Shown here one piece after another: positions 33,785-41,458 of a stretch of DNA of 48,395 nucleotides. Position numbers and translations under genes: made by a program. The notes beneath the pieces are model-generated. The model did not search any database and was not told the DNA's origin. It worked only from the letters and a program-made list of their open reading frames with translations. The stretch's first letter is position 1, and every line of letters starts with the position of its first letter. Origin of the DNA: an uncultured Lachnospiraceae bacterium (GTDB lineage Bacteria > Bacillota > Clostridia > Lachnospirales > Lachnospiraceae); NCBI GenBank assembly GCA_900546495.1, contig URDN01000016.1, forward strand, positions 1 through 48,395, written 5' to 3'.

Positions 33785-34003
33785 ACAATATATTAATAAT
33801 TCTAATAAAAATAAGTAAATAAATTAATGGCATTAATAAGAATCGGTGGTTGTAAAAATATATTTGGCATGTTACACTTTGGATAGATGAGAAAAATTCA
33901 CAGAAATATCTGTTTTTTCAAGGTAACATCCGAAAAAATAATCTGTGAATAGCTCCATGATAATTAAACATGACAAGGGGTACCACACGAAGGAGGACAT
34001 GAT
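33785..34003 (+). promoter_or_regulatory. purO upstream region with alternative hairpins
   Basis: A small hairpin ACAGA-aata-TCTGT (33900-33913) followed by five more T (33914-33918) resembles a weak terminator. The overlapping segment ATTCACAGA (33896-33904) is also perfectly complementary to TCTGTGAAT (33942-33950), giving an alternative pairing. No clear promoter was found. The ribosome binding site of purO (AAGGAGG) ends 7 nt before 34004. No purine riboswitch or PurR-box pattern was seen. Confidence 0.35.
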
Positions 34004-34720
34004 ATGGAAATGCGTTCTATTGCAAAGCAGTTACAGGAGAATTCTTACCCGGGAAGAGGCATTATCATCGGCAGAACATCCGATGGAAACAAAGCCGTTA
34101 CCGCGTACTTTATCATGGGAAGAAGTGAGAATAGCAGAAACCGTGTATTTGTAGAGGATGGTGAAGGCATCCGTACACAGGCATATGATCCATCTAAACT
34201 GGAAGATCCGAGCCTGATTATCTACGCACCGGTTCGTGTATTGGGAAATAAAACAATCGTAACAAACGGAGATCAGACAGATACCATTTATGATCAGATG
34301 GATCGCCAGATGACATTTGAGCAGTCTTTACGCTGCCGTGAGTTTGAGCCGGACGGCCCGAATTACACACCGCGTATTTCCGGTATCATGCATGTGGAAA
34401 ACGGAAAGTTCAGTTATGCAATGTCTATTTTAAAGAGCAACAACGGCAATCCGGAGGGATGTAATCGTTATACATTCGCTTATGAGACACCGGCTGCAGG
34501 CGAGGCCCGTTTCATCCATACTTATATGAACGATGGAAATCCGCTTCCAAGTTTTGAAGGAGAGCCGGAGCTGGTAGATGTTGTGGACGATATTGATGAG
34601 TATACCAAACTTTTATGGGAGAGTTTAAACGCAGATAATAAAGTTTCCCTGTTTGTACGTTATATCAACATCGCAGACGGTACTTATGAGACACGTATCG
34701 TAAACAAACATCAGGATTAA
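34004..34720 (+). CDS. purO: IMP cyclohydrolase (PurO-like, PF07826)
   Basis: A 238-residue protein of the IMP cyclohydrolase family first known from methanogens, closing FAICAR to IMP, the last step of purine synthesis. Motifs: SYPGRGIIIGRTSDGNKAVTAYFIMGRSENSRNRVF, DPSLIIYAPVRVLGNKTIVTNGDQTDTIYD, EFEPDGPNYTPRISGI and SILKSNNGNPEGCNRYTFAYE. Its partner, a stand-alone AICAR formyltransferase, lies 250 bases downstream, so together the two replace the usual bifunctional PurH. AAGGAGG precedes the ATG. Pathway and pairing make the assignment firm, although activity has not been shown here. Confidence 0.88.
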   Translation: MEMRSIAKQLQENSYPGRGIIIGRTSDGNKAVTAYFIMGRSENSRNRVFVEDGEGIRTQAYDPSKLEDPSLIIYAPVRVLGNKTIVTNGDQTDTIYDQMDRQMTFEQSLRCREFEPDGPNYTPRISGIMHVENGKFSYAMSILKSNNGNPEGCNRYTFAYETPAAGEARFIHTYMNDGNPLPSFEGEPELVDVVDDIDEYTKLLWESLNADNKVSLFVRYINIADGTYETRIVNKHQD

Positions 34721-34732
34721 TTTTTATCGACA

Positions 34733-34819
34733 TTATCTCAGTCGAGAAGACTCCACTTCTGCAAGTGGTGAGTAATAACAAGTCTTTCTCAGTGGGAGTA
34801 CAATCTCCGACTGAGATAA
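34733..34819 (+). repeat. Repeat block with 12-bp perfect inverted repeat
   Basis: TTATCTCAGTCG (34733-34744) and CGACTGAGATAA (34808-34819) are perfect complements and enclose the 50-bp sequence also found at 20227-20276. Inside, CACTT/AAGTG form a further hairpin (near 34755-34766). The block is followed after about 40 bases by copy 2 of the 54-bp repeat, and the whole 180-bp stretch between purO and the formyltransferase gene appears to be a composite non-coding element. Confidence 0.75.
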
Positions 34820-34858
34820 ACGCTCCGCGAGGATGTGCAGTGATTCTGAGAAGAATAT

Positions 34859-34912
34859 GTCAGCTTACGCTGACCAGAATCACGCACCAAGTCTCACGTG
34901 CGTTCGACTTGA
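34859..34912 (+). repeat. 54-bp dispersed repeat, copy 2
   Basis: Identical to bases 1-54 and 52/54 to 36153-36206. It lies 57 bases before the AICAR formyltransferase start. Copy 3 lies just after the same gene, so the gene is flanked by direct repeats 1.29 kb apart. Confidence 0.9.
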
Positions 34913-34968
34913 ATTTTTGTTGAAATAAAAAACGTTTGTGTGAACACATAGTTATCGGAGGAATCAGA

Positions 34969-36147
34969 ATGAACGAATTAGAGTTAAAATATGGCTGTAA
35001 CCCAAATCAGAAACCATCCCGTATTTATATGGAGAACGGTGCAAATCTGCCAATCAAAGTATTAAACGGAAAACCGGGATACATCAACTTCCTGGATGCT
35101 TTCAACGGCTGGCAGTTAGTACGTGAGCTGAAAGCAGCAACCGGACTTCCGGCAGCAACATCTTTCAAACACGTATCTCCGGCTGGCGCAGCAGTAGGAC
35201 TTCCTTTGACAGAAACCGAGAGCAAAATCTACTGGGTAGATGATCTTGGTGAACTTTCTCCGCTGGCAAGTGCTTATGCAAGAGCCAGAGGTGCAGACCG
35301 TATGTCTTCTTTCGGTGATTTCATTTCTCTGTCTGATGTTTGCGATGCAAGTACAGCAAAAATCATCAAACGTGAAGTTTCCGACGGTGTGATCGCTCCG
35401 GGTTACGAGCCGGAAGCACTGGAAATCCTGAAAGCAAAAAAAGGTGGTAAATATAACGTCATCGAAATCGATCCAAACTACGTTCCGGACCCGATTGAGC
35501 ACAAACAGGTATTTGGTGTGACTTTTGAGCAGGGAAGAAATGAACTGAAAATCGACCGCGATTTTCTTGGAAATATTGTGACAGAGAATAAAGAAATTCC
35601 GGATTCTGCTAAAATCGACCTGATCATTTCACTGATCACACTGAAATATACACAGTCTAATTCTGTATGTTATGCAAAAGGTGGTCAGGCTATCGGAATC
35701 GGTGCAGGACAGCAGTCCAGAATCCATTGTACACGTCTGGCAGGACAGAAAGCAGATAACTGGTTCCTTCGTCAGGCTCCACAGGTATTAAATCTTCAGT
35801 TTGTAGATGGCATCAAACGTGCAGACCGTGACAATGCGATCGATCTTTACATCGGAGATGAGTACATGGATGTACTTGCAGATGGCGCATGGGAGAATAT
35901 CTTTAAAGTAAAACCACCTGTATTTACAGCAGAAGAGAAACGCGCATGGCTGGATAAAAATACAGACGTTGCACTGGGATCTGACGCATTCTTCCCATTT
36001 GGCGACAATATTGAACGTGCACACAAGAGCGGCGTAAAATATGTGGCTGAGCCGGGCGGATCCATTCGTGATGATCATGTCATTGCTACCTGCAACAAGT
36101 ACAATATGGCAATGTGCTTTACAGGTATTCGTCTGTTCCATCACTAA
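34969..36147 (+). CDS. purH: AICAR formyltransferase (stand-alone PurH C-terminal type)
   Basis: A 392-residue enzyme that formylates AICAR to FAICAR with 10-formyltetrahydrofolate. It starts directly with the transformylase part: LKYGCNPNQKPSRIYMENG, SFKHVSPAGAAVG, and the signature TQSNSVCYAKGGQAIGIGAGQQSRIHCTRLAG, then PGGSIRDDHVIATCNKYNMAMCFTGIRLFHH at the end. The N-terminal IMP cyclohydrolase (MGS-like) domain of bifunctional PurH (about 520 residues) is absent; the neighbouring PurO-like protein supplies that step. I chose the ATG at 34969, 7 nt after GGAGG; the frame opens at 34936 but the extra residues are not family-like. Confidence 0.9.
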   Translation: MNELELKYGCNPNQKPSRIYMENGANLPIKVLNGKPGYINFLDAFNGWQLVRELKAATGLPAATSFKHVSPAGAAVGLPLTETESKIYWVDDLGELSPLASAYARARGADRMSSFGDFISLSDVCDASTAKIIKREVSDGVIAPGYEPEALEILKAKKGGKYNVIEIDPNYVPDPIEHKQVFGVTFEQGRNELKIDRDFLGNIVTENKEIPDSAKIDLIISLITLKYTQSNSVCYAKGGQAIGIGAGQQSRIHCTRLAGQKADNWFLRQAPQVLNLQFVDGIKRADRDNAIDLYIGDEYMDVLADGAWENIFKVKPPVFTAEEKRAWLDKNTDVALGSDAFFPFGDNIERAHKSGVKYVAEPGGSIRDDHVIATCNKYNMAMCFTGIRLFHH

Positions 36148-36152
36148 AATAT

Positions 36153-36206
36153 GTCAGCTTTCGCTGACCAGAATCACGCACAAAGTCTCACGTGCGTTCG
36201 ACTTGA
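36153..36206 (+). repeat. 54-bp dispersed repeat, copy 3
   Basis: Differs from copies 1 and 2 at two positions: one in the loop of the first hairpin (stem unchanged) and one in the CAAGTC arm (now AAAGTC). It starts 5 bases after the formyltransferase stop. As in copy 2, ATAT lies directly before GTCAGC. Confidence 0.9.
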
Positions 36207-36238
36207 ATGACAGAACAAAAATAGAATAAAAATAAAAC

Positions 36239-36294
36239 ATCCGGCAGAGGTCAGAAGCATCAAAGGTGCATCTGAAAATCTGCCGGATTTTTTT
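36239..36294 (+). terminator. Terminator of the purine genes
   Basis: A perfect 10-bp outer stem (36239-36248 with 36279-36288) with inner pairings (TCAGA/TCTGA, GCA/TGC), then a run of T. It ends the purO-purH transcript and separates it from the convergent SEDS gene ten bases beyond. Confidence 0.93.
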
Positions 36295-36304
36295 ACATTG
36301 TACG

Positions 36305-37624
36305 TTATTCCTGCTCAATTGTAAAATGAATACGCAGGTGTTTCTGTCTGGTTTCGTCAATGAGATTCTGATTTCGGTAGATACTCAGCAAAATACCAAC
36401 AAATATATAGGAAATGATCGTAACGCTTCCACCATAGGAAAATAGTGGGAGAAATCCGTATGTCATTGGAATGAAACCAAGGTTCATAAGAAAATATTTG
36501 AAAACTTCTACGGTCAAAACCAGACTGCATCCTAGTCCGATAATCATACCAAGTTGATTTTTCTGGTTTAAAGCCAGATAAAACAGACGAACACAGAATA
36601 CGATAAATAAAACTGCAAGAATACAGGCTGGAATAATACCATATCGTGATGTTACATTTATAACCATATAATCACTGATCAGGGAATTCAGATCCATGCT
36701 TAAAGTCGAACTGTGTCCGAATAAAGTACTTCTTGTCATTGCTTCATGCACCATAGACTGATTTGCATTTTCAACGGAAAACGGATAGATCCAGTTGAAA
36801 ATGCGGGCAGAAACATACGGTGGGAACAGATTTGGAAATTTGTACGGTACCAGCAAGGAAAGTGTTGGAATGCCAACTACGCACCCCCAGAGTATTGGTA
36901 AAACGATTCTTTTGTGAACCGGATACCAATTGTTACAAATTACTACAGTAACGAGTATGGCGCTTATAAATGCAAGAACCAGTTTATAAGATGAAAAGAA
37001 CCATTGGTAACGCATTAGCAGGATAGATGCAAGCATAAATCCAACAGGAATCAGCAGATGATACCAGCTTCGTTTTCGAAATTTGTACAGTAATCCGCAA
37101 AAAATGGGGATACTGAGCAGATAAGGAATTGTTACCGTATTGGAAAAGAGGTGTACAAATTGCATATCCTGCAAAAAGAGAAATCCGAGATAAAGGATGG
37201 CCAGTATACCAGAGTATCGAAAAATCCGGCTGTAATCTATTTTGCAGATAAAAAGCATGATTCCAAATCCAATCATCAGATAAATAATCTGTTTTCTTAA
37301 AAGTGAAATAGTTGAAAAATCCGAAGTTCCCTTGCATATCATTCCAATCATAAACACTCCAAGCACGGAGATTATAGCTGTCAGAATGACCATACTCCAG
37401 GACATTTTCGGTTTGTGAACGGCATCCAGTGACACACCTGTTTCCACTGGATCACCCATATCCAGCACAGCTCTGCGTTCCGCATCATAAGCCGTCAGTC
37501 CCTGAGCACGGTAGGCCTCTTCCTGATCTTCGATGTGAGAGGTGATTTCATGCGCTACCAATTCTTTTGCACGTTTGTTTCGAATCTGTTCCAGCAGCAG
37601 TTCCATATATCGTTTTTTGCTCAT
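36305..37624 (-). CDS. FtsW/RodA/SpoVE (SEDS)-type protein with N-terminal PadR-associated domain
   Basis: A 439-residue protein. Residues 1 to about 70 form a soluble helical domain (MSKKRYMELLLEQIRNKRAKELVAHEITSHIEDQEEAYRAQGLTAYDAERRAVLDMGDPVETGVSLD) like the HAAS/permease-prefix domains encoded after PadR regulators. About ten membrane segments follow. SEDS hallmarks are present: SDYMVINVTSRYG, in place of the usual TDFIFAVIGEELG, keeps the catalytic-type aspartate, and GFIPMTYGFLPLFSYGGSVTIISYIFVGILLSI closes the protein. SEDS proteins polymerise peptidoglycan glycan strands. The start lies 2 bases after the PadR stop, so the two are one operon. Whether it makes glycan or has another role is unknown; the prefix domain may bind PadR or sense envelope state. 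Confidence 0.82.
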   Translation of the reverse strand: MSKKRYMELLLEQIRNKRAKELVAHEITSHIEDQEEAYRAQGLTAYDAERRAVLDMGDPVETGVSLDAVHKPKMSWSMVILTAIISVLGVFMIGMICKGTSDFSTISLLRKQIIYLMIGFGIMLFICKIDYSRIFRYSGILAILYLGFLFLQDMQFVHLFSNTVTIPYLLSIPIFCGLLYKFRKRSWYHLLIPVGFMLASILLMRYQWFFSSYKLVLAFISAILVTVVICNNWYPVHKRIVLPILWGCVVGIPTLSLLVPYKFPNLFPPYVSARIFNWIYPFSVENANQSMVHEAMTRSTLFGHSSTLSMDLNSLISDYMVINVTSRYGIIPACILAVLFIVFCVRLFYLALNQKNQLGMIIGLGCSLVLTVEVFKYFLMNLGFIPMTYGFLPLFSYGGSVTIISYIFVGILLSIYRNQNLIDETRQKHLRIHFTIEQE

Positions 37625-37626
37625 AC

Positions 37627-37995
37627 CTAACCCTCCATCTGTGGTTTCAATACTGGAAAGATGGTATTTCGATCAGCTGTCAGGATATTAGCAACAGCTG
37701 AAGAATATTCTTTCCATTCTTCTTTTTTCTGAGAGAGAAAATTTTTCCCGTTTTTTGTCAGCGAATAATATTTTCGTGTTTTCTGGCCGATGGAATTTTC
37801 GTAAGAAGAAACATAGCCTTTTTCTTCCAGAGAGTGAAGCAGCGGGTAAAGAGTGCCTGCCTTCAATTGAAATACATTCTGGGATTTTTCCTGTAATGTT
37901 TCAATCATTTCGTAACCGTACATGTCTTTTTCTTCCAAAAGCCGTAAAATCAGCATTGTAGTGCTTCCGGAAATCAGACTTTTGTCAACTGCCAT
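37627..37995 (-). CDS. PadR family transcriptional regulator
   Basis: A 122-residue winged-helix repressor. LISGSTTMLILRLLEEKDMYGYEMIETLQEKSQNVFQLKAGTLYPLLHSLEEKGYVSSYE (about 8-67) is the PadR DNA-binding domain; TRKYYSLTKNGKNFLSQKKEEWKEY follows with a short dimerisation helix. GGAGG precedes the ATG. It heads the operon with the SEDS-type membrane protein and has a consensus promoter overlapped by a 27-bp palindrome, fitting autorepression. The ligand or inducer is unknown. Confidence 0.93.
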   Translation of the reverse strand: MAVDKSLISGSTTMLILRLLEEKDMYGYEMIETLQEKSQNVFQLKAGTLYPLLHSLEEKGYVSSYENSIGQKTRKYYSLTKNGKNFLSQKKEEWKEYSSAVANILTADRNTIFPVLKPQMEG

Positions 37996-38114
37996 AAGTG
38001 AATCCTCCTTTGAAATAGATGTGGTTATCGGAATTTAGTCAAGTAAAAATTCTTTGAAATAAGTGTATTACCTAAATTTAGCCAATTACATCCACGCGTG
38101 TATTTTAATATAAA

Positions 38115-38167
38115 ATTATATATAGATTATCTATATATAATATATATCGGGCATCTATATATGTCAA
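38115..38167 (-). promoter_or_regulatory. PadR operon promoter with 27-bp palindromic operator
   Basis: On the minus strand, TTGACA (plus 38162-38167), exactly 17 bp, TATATT (plus 38139-38144). Bases 38115-38141 form a perfect palindrome with 13-bp arms and one central base, rich in TATAGAT/ATCTATA. It overlaps the -10 box and the likely start site, the expected position of an autorepressor operator. A further ATCTATATAT half-site lies at 38153-38162. The 5' untranslated part also holds two imperfect copies of a 34-bp unit (38006-38040, 38050-38083). Confidence 0.7.
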
Positions 38168-38266
38168 GGTTGGAATTTAGAAAAATATGTGAATTGGAAA
38201 ATGAAGAAAATTGTATTATACTGTAAAAATAGAATGTGAGAATGTATGGCAAGAGGAGAAGATTGG

Positions 38267-38653
38267 ATGAAACACTTAAAGATATTACATTTGGAAGATA
38301 ATGCCATGAAACAGACGTCTATTGCAAGAGTGCTGCATGATGTATGTGAGGCAGAAATCGATTGGGTAACGGATGTGGCATCTGGTATGAAAAAAATAGA
38401 AGAGATTAAAGAGCAGGGGGATATGTATGATCTGGCAATCACAGACATGCAGTATCCGCTAAAAAAAGGTACTGGAATCGACGAAGATGCCGGGGAAGTA
38501 TTTATTGGTCAGATGAAGGATCAAAATGTGGAAATTCCTATCATAGTGTGTTCCAGTATGCGGCTGAGGATACGGGAAGTCTATGGATGCGTGTGGTATC
38601 ATGAACGAAATGACTGGGAAATGGAACTTCGTGGAATGGTGAGAAACTTGTAG
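38267..38653 (+). CDS. Stand-alone response-regulator receiver protein
   Basis: A 128-residue single receiver domain. ILHLEDN gives the acidic pocket (E10, D11), AITDMQYP the probable phosphoacceptor D60, and PIIVCSSM the conserved serine/threonine position. The usual lysine near the end is not obvious (GCVWYHERNDWE). There is no output domain, so it probably acts by protein contact, like CheY or Spo0F. I prefer the ATG at 38267 because AGAGGAG lies 8-9 nt upstream; an ATG at 38246 has a poor site. No histidine kinase is nearby, so the partner is elsewhere. Confidence 0.8.
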   Translation: MKHLKILHLEDNAMKQTSIARVLHDVCEAEIDWVTDVASGMKKIEEIKEQGDMYDLAITDMQYPLKKGTGIDEDAGEVFIGQMKDQNVEIPIIVCSSMRLRIREVYGCVWYHERNDWEMELRGMVRNL

Positions 38654-38684
38654 CAACATAGATATAGTGGAGGAGTGAGAAATA

Positions 38685-39677
38685 ATGGAGGATATTCAAA
38701 AAGCAGGAAACGAGTGTCGTTATGGAAAAATACCAGGACTGGAAAAATCAGTTTCACGCATGATCTTTGGAACAGCCATCGCTCCGATGATAGAAGGAAA
38801 AAATGCAGATGAGCTATTAGATGCAGCGTTGGCAAAAGGAATCAATACATTTGATGTGGCCAGAGGTTATGGACGGGCAGAAGAATCACTTGGCGGCTGG
38901 ATGAAGCGACGTGACAATCGTGAACAGGTAGTAGTGATCAGTAAATGTGGGAATTGTGATTCAGGCGGTTCTGTGTGCGTAAATCGAAAGGTGATCGAGA
39001 CAGAACTGGCTGAGAGTCTGCAGGCATTACAGACAAACTATATCGATATCTATCTCTTGCATCGCGATGATTCCAAAACACCAGTCGGCGAATTGATCGA
39101 TACATTAAATAAACTGCAAAAAACTGGAAAAATTAAAGTATATGGCGTATCAAACTGGACACATGAGAGAATAGAAGAAGCAAATCGTTATGCAAAAGAA
39201 CATCAGCTTCAGGGATTCTCTGTTTCCAGTCCTCATTTTGGACTGGCAGAGCAGGTGGCTGATCCATGGGGCGGCAACTGTGTAACCATAACCGGAAAAC
39301 AGAACAAAGCGGCCCGAAACTGGTATCGGGAGAATCAGATGCCAATCATTGCATATTCCAGTCTTGCACGTGGGTTAATGTCAGGCAGGATCAAAAGCAG
39401 TCAGGAAGCACAGGCGGGAGAAATATTAGATCCATTTTGTGTGAAAGGTTATGTCTGCCATGATAATTTTGAACGTCTGGCACGCTGTGAAGAACTGGCA
39501 GAGAAAAAAGGCTGCACCGTGTCATAGATTGCACTTGCATGGATGTTCCGGCAGAATTTGAATATGTATGTGCTTGTGAGTACAACAAAGGCATTCAGAT
39601 TGGAAGAAAATCTGCGTGCATTTACAGTGGAATTATCTGAGGAAGAAAATCAATATCTAAATCTGCAGGAAAAATAA
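38685..39677 (+). pseudogene. Aldo/keto reductase interrupted by an in-frame TAG
   Basis: A NADPH-dependent aldo/keto reductase of about 330 residues. The catalytic tetrad region is visible: FDVARGYGRAEESLGGW, VVVISKCGN (Lys) and DIYLLHRDD (His). At codon 281 (39525-39527) a TAG ends the frame after KKGCTVS. The same frame continues without shift as IALAWMFRQNLNMYVLVSTTKAFRLEENLRAFTVELSEEENQYLNLQEK and stops at 39677. Family members read TVSQIALAW here, so one C-to-T change (CAG to TAG) explains the break. The 280-residue product lacks the C-terminal strand and helices that bind the cofactor's phosphate, and is probably inactive. Confidence 0.88.
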
Positions 39678-39778
39678 TAGAGACATTGATCAAGATAAAC
39701 GATAGGAATAAGCCGCTTTTTGTTGCTAACTAAGCAGAAAGAATACGGAAGATGTTTTGAAAAGTAGGGAGAAAAACG

Positions 39779-41266
39779 ATGACACAGTGCAAGGAGATAG
39801 CAAAAAAATTAAAGAAAATGTTGTCTATATATTCAATAGAAGAAAAAGAATCTGAATTGCTTCCAGAATTTACAGAGCCGTTTCGTTTTCGGGAAACATT
39901 ATTTCAACAATGTCGGAATGCTGCGGATGAATTAAGTTATCTTGGAAGTTGTTTGTCCTGTGAAAGCGGAGATTTTTCCGATATGTTCTATGGAATTTAT
40001 CAGGGAAACCGCCTGGATTTTGCATCGAGTGCAACTTTAGATGGAGGATGTAATCATGTGAGGTCCTTTGGCGTATCTGTAACTGCATTAGCCTGTAATG
40101 ACAGGGAATTTGTGGAAAAAGCGATGCCACATAGTCTTGGCCTTTGTGGCACGGCAGTCCCATATGATATGATTTCGAATCTGTTTATGGGAATATTTTA
40201 CAAAGATGAAACGATGATGAATGAAGCCCTTGTATTGGCAGAAAAATTTCTGGCACGAAAACAGCGTAAGTATGATATTTTAATTGTTCAGTATCTTATG
40301 GATTTGTGGGAAAAACGTACAGAAAATCTGACGGAACTTATAGAACAAATTTGTATAGAAGAACAGCGTGTAACAGAAAATACTACATATATCGGCTATG
40401 GAAATGAAAAATATAATAAAGTGATTAATATTTTTGCACATGGTCTGTTCGCTTTGGCAGAGCATTATCTTGGAGCAGAATTGTTTGAAACAATAGCACT
40501 TCCAAATGTAAAATCATTCTGCAAAGAATATGAGTTATATCGTTGTGGACATAAACAGAATGGAGAACTATTAGTAAATTATCCTGAAAACTATGGGTAT
40601 TTGAATCAGATTCCGAATTTAATACCTCAAATTACATTAAAAGAAAACGGAAAGAAGAAAAGTATTGTAGATACAGAGTTATTTGCTGATGAGCTTTTTC
40701 AAAAGGTGTATTCCTCAGGCAAGTTACAACACATAGTAAAACGTGATATTGCGTGGATTGCAGCATGGGGAACAACAGAAGAATTTTTGCAGGGATTTCG
40801 TGAGGGCGACAGAACGCAGTACTTTTATGACAGAGGCTTGATTTACTATGCTCTTTCTAACCCGGATATGGGAAGCTGCTATGAAATATCTTCGTTTTTA
40901 CTGTCAAAATGTACTGAGAATAAGGAAAACTGTATTTTAGAAAAGAAAACAAGAAATTTTGATGGACCATATCATACGTTATTCCGAAGAAAAAATTACG
41001 ATGTTTTGCAGACAGCAGAACTTTGTGAACAACTGTTTGAAGCAGGTGCGGATCCTAATCAGGCAGGGGAGAAAAATGTACTTCCGATTGAACTGATGAT
41101 GGCGTTGTCGTTTACAGAAGAAGAATTGCATCCACTATATGATTTTTGGATGAAGCTGTCGGCAGTAGATTTAAAATTACATACATTTGATGGGAAGCAG
41201 CCAATTGATTTTGCTAAAAAATATAAGCGAAAAAAATTAGCGACATGGATAAAGAATCAGTTATAA
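39779..41266 (+). CDS. Unrecognised protein with ankyrin-like C-terminus
   Basis: A 495-residue soluble protein I cannot assign. The N-terminal 350 residues are mostly helical (for example MTQCKEIAKKLKKMLSIYSIEEKE; a cluster SSATLDGGCNHVRSFGVSVTALACNDREFVEKAMPHSLGLCG). The last about 90 residues resemble two degenerate ankyrin repeats: AELCEQLFEAGADPNQAGEKNVLPIELMMAL, then LKLHTFDGKQPIDFAKKYKRKKLATWI. No signal peptide or membrane segment. AT content and codon use are higher in A/T than for neighbouring core genes, suggesting later acquisition. Polymorphic-toxin immunity proteins often have such helical plus ankyrin layouts, but no toxin gene is present, so that remains a guess. Confidence 0.75.
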   Translation: MTQCKEIAKKLKKMLSIYSIEEKESELLPEFTEPFRFRETLFQQCRNAADELSYLGSCLSCESGDFSDMFYGIYQGNRLDFASSATLDGGCNHVRSFGVSVTALACNDREFVEKAMPHSLGLCGTAVPYDMISNLFMGIFYKDETMMNEALVLAEKFLARKQRKYDILIVQYLMDLWEKRTENLTELIEQICIEEQRVTENTTYIGYGNEKYNKVINIFAHGLFALAEHYLGAELFETIALPNVKSFCKEYELYRCGHKQNGELLVNYPENYGYLNQIPNLIPQITLKENGKKKSIVDTELFADELFQKVYSSGKLQHIVKRDIAWIAAWGTTEEFLQGFREGDRTQYFYDRGLIYYALSNPDMGSCYEISSFLLSKCTENKENCILEKKTRNFDGPYHTLFRRKNYDVLQTAELCEQLFEAGADPNQAGEKNVLPIELMMALSFTEEELHPLYDFWMKLSAVDLKLHTFDGKQPIDFAKKYKRKKLATWIKNQL

Positions 41267-41332
41267 AAAAAGAAAATGTAGAGGGTGAGTATCTATATGA
41301 ATATTAAAGATTTAATAGAAAGATGGTAAAAG

Positions 41333-41458
41333 ATGAGTACAGAACAAATGTCAAAAATATTAGAGGTAAGTACAAGGACGATAAAGCGACATATAAAGGA
41401 GATGAATAATATTAAGTATATTGGTAGTGGATATAGTGGACGTTGGGAGATATTATGA
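41333..41458 (+). pseudogene. C-terminal remnant of a helix-turn-helix protein
   Basis: A 41-codon frame reading MSTEQMSKILEVSTRTIKRHIKEMNNIKYI and ending GSGYSGRWEIL. This is the winged-helix tail found at the end of many AlbA_2/DUF4062-like or Fic-type proteins (a STRTIKRHIKEM recognition helix, then a GxxxSGxW wing). There is no ribosome binding site at the ATG, and a nearby ten-codon frame (from 41297) may belong to the same decayed gene. The stop overlaps the dinB start. It is probably the last piece of a lost mobile or accessory gene. Confidence 0.55.

Noticed and set aside
39525..39527. Programmed amber readthrough or pyrrolysine in the reductase
   Set aside because: Family members have glutamine at this place and no pyrrolysine genes are seen or expected in this group, so a simple nonsense mutation is more likely.
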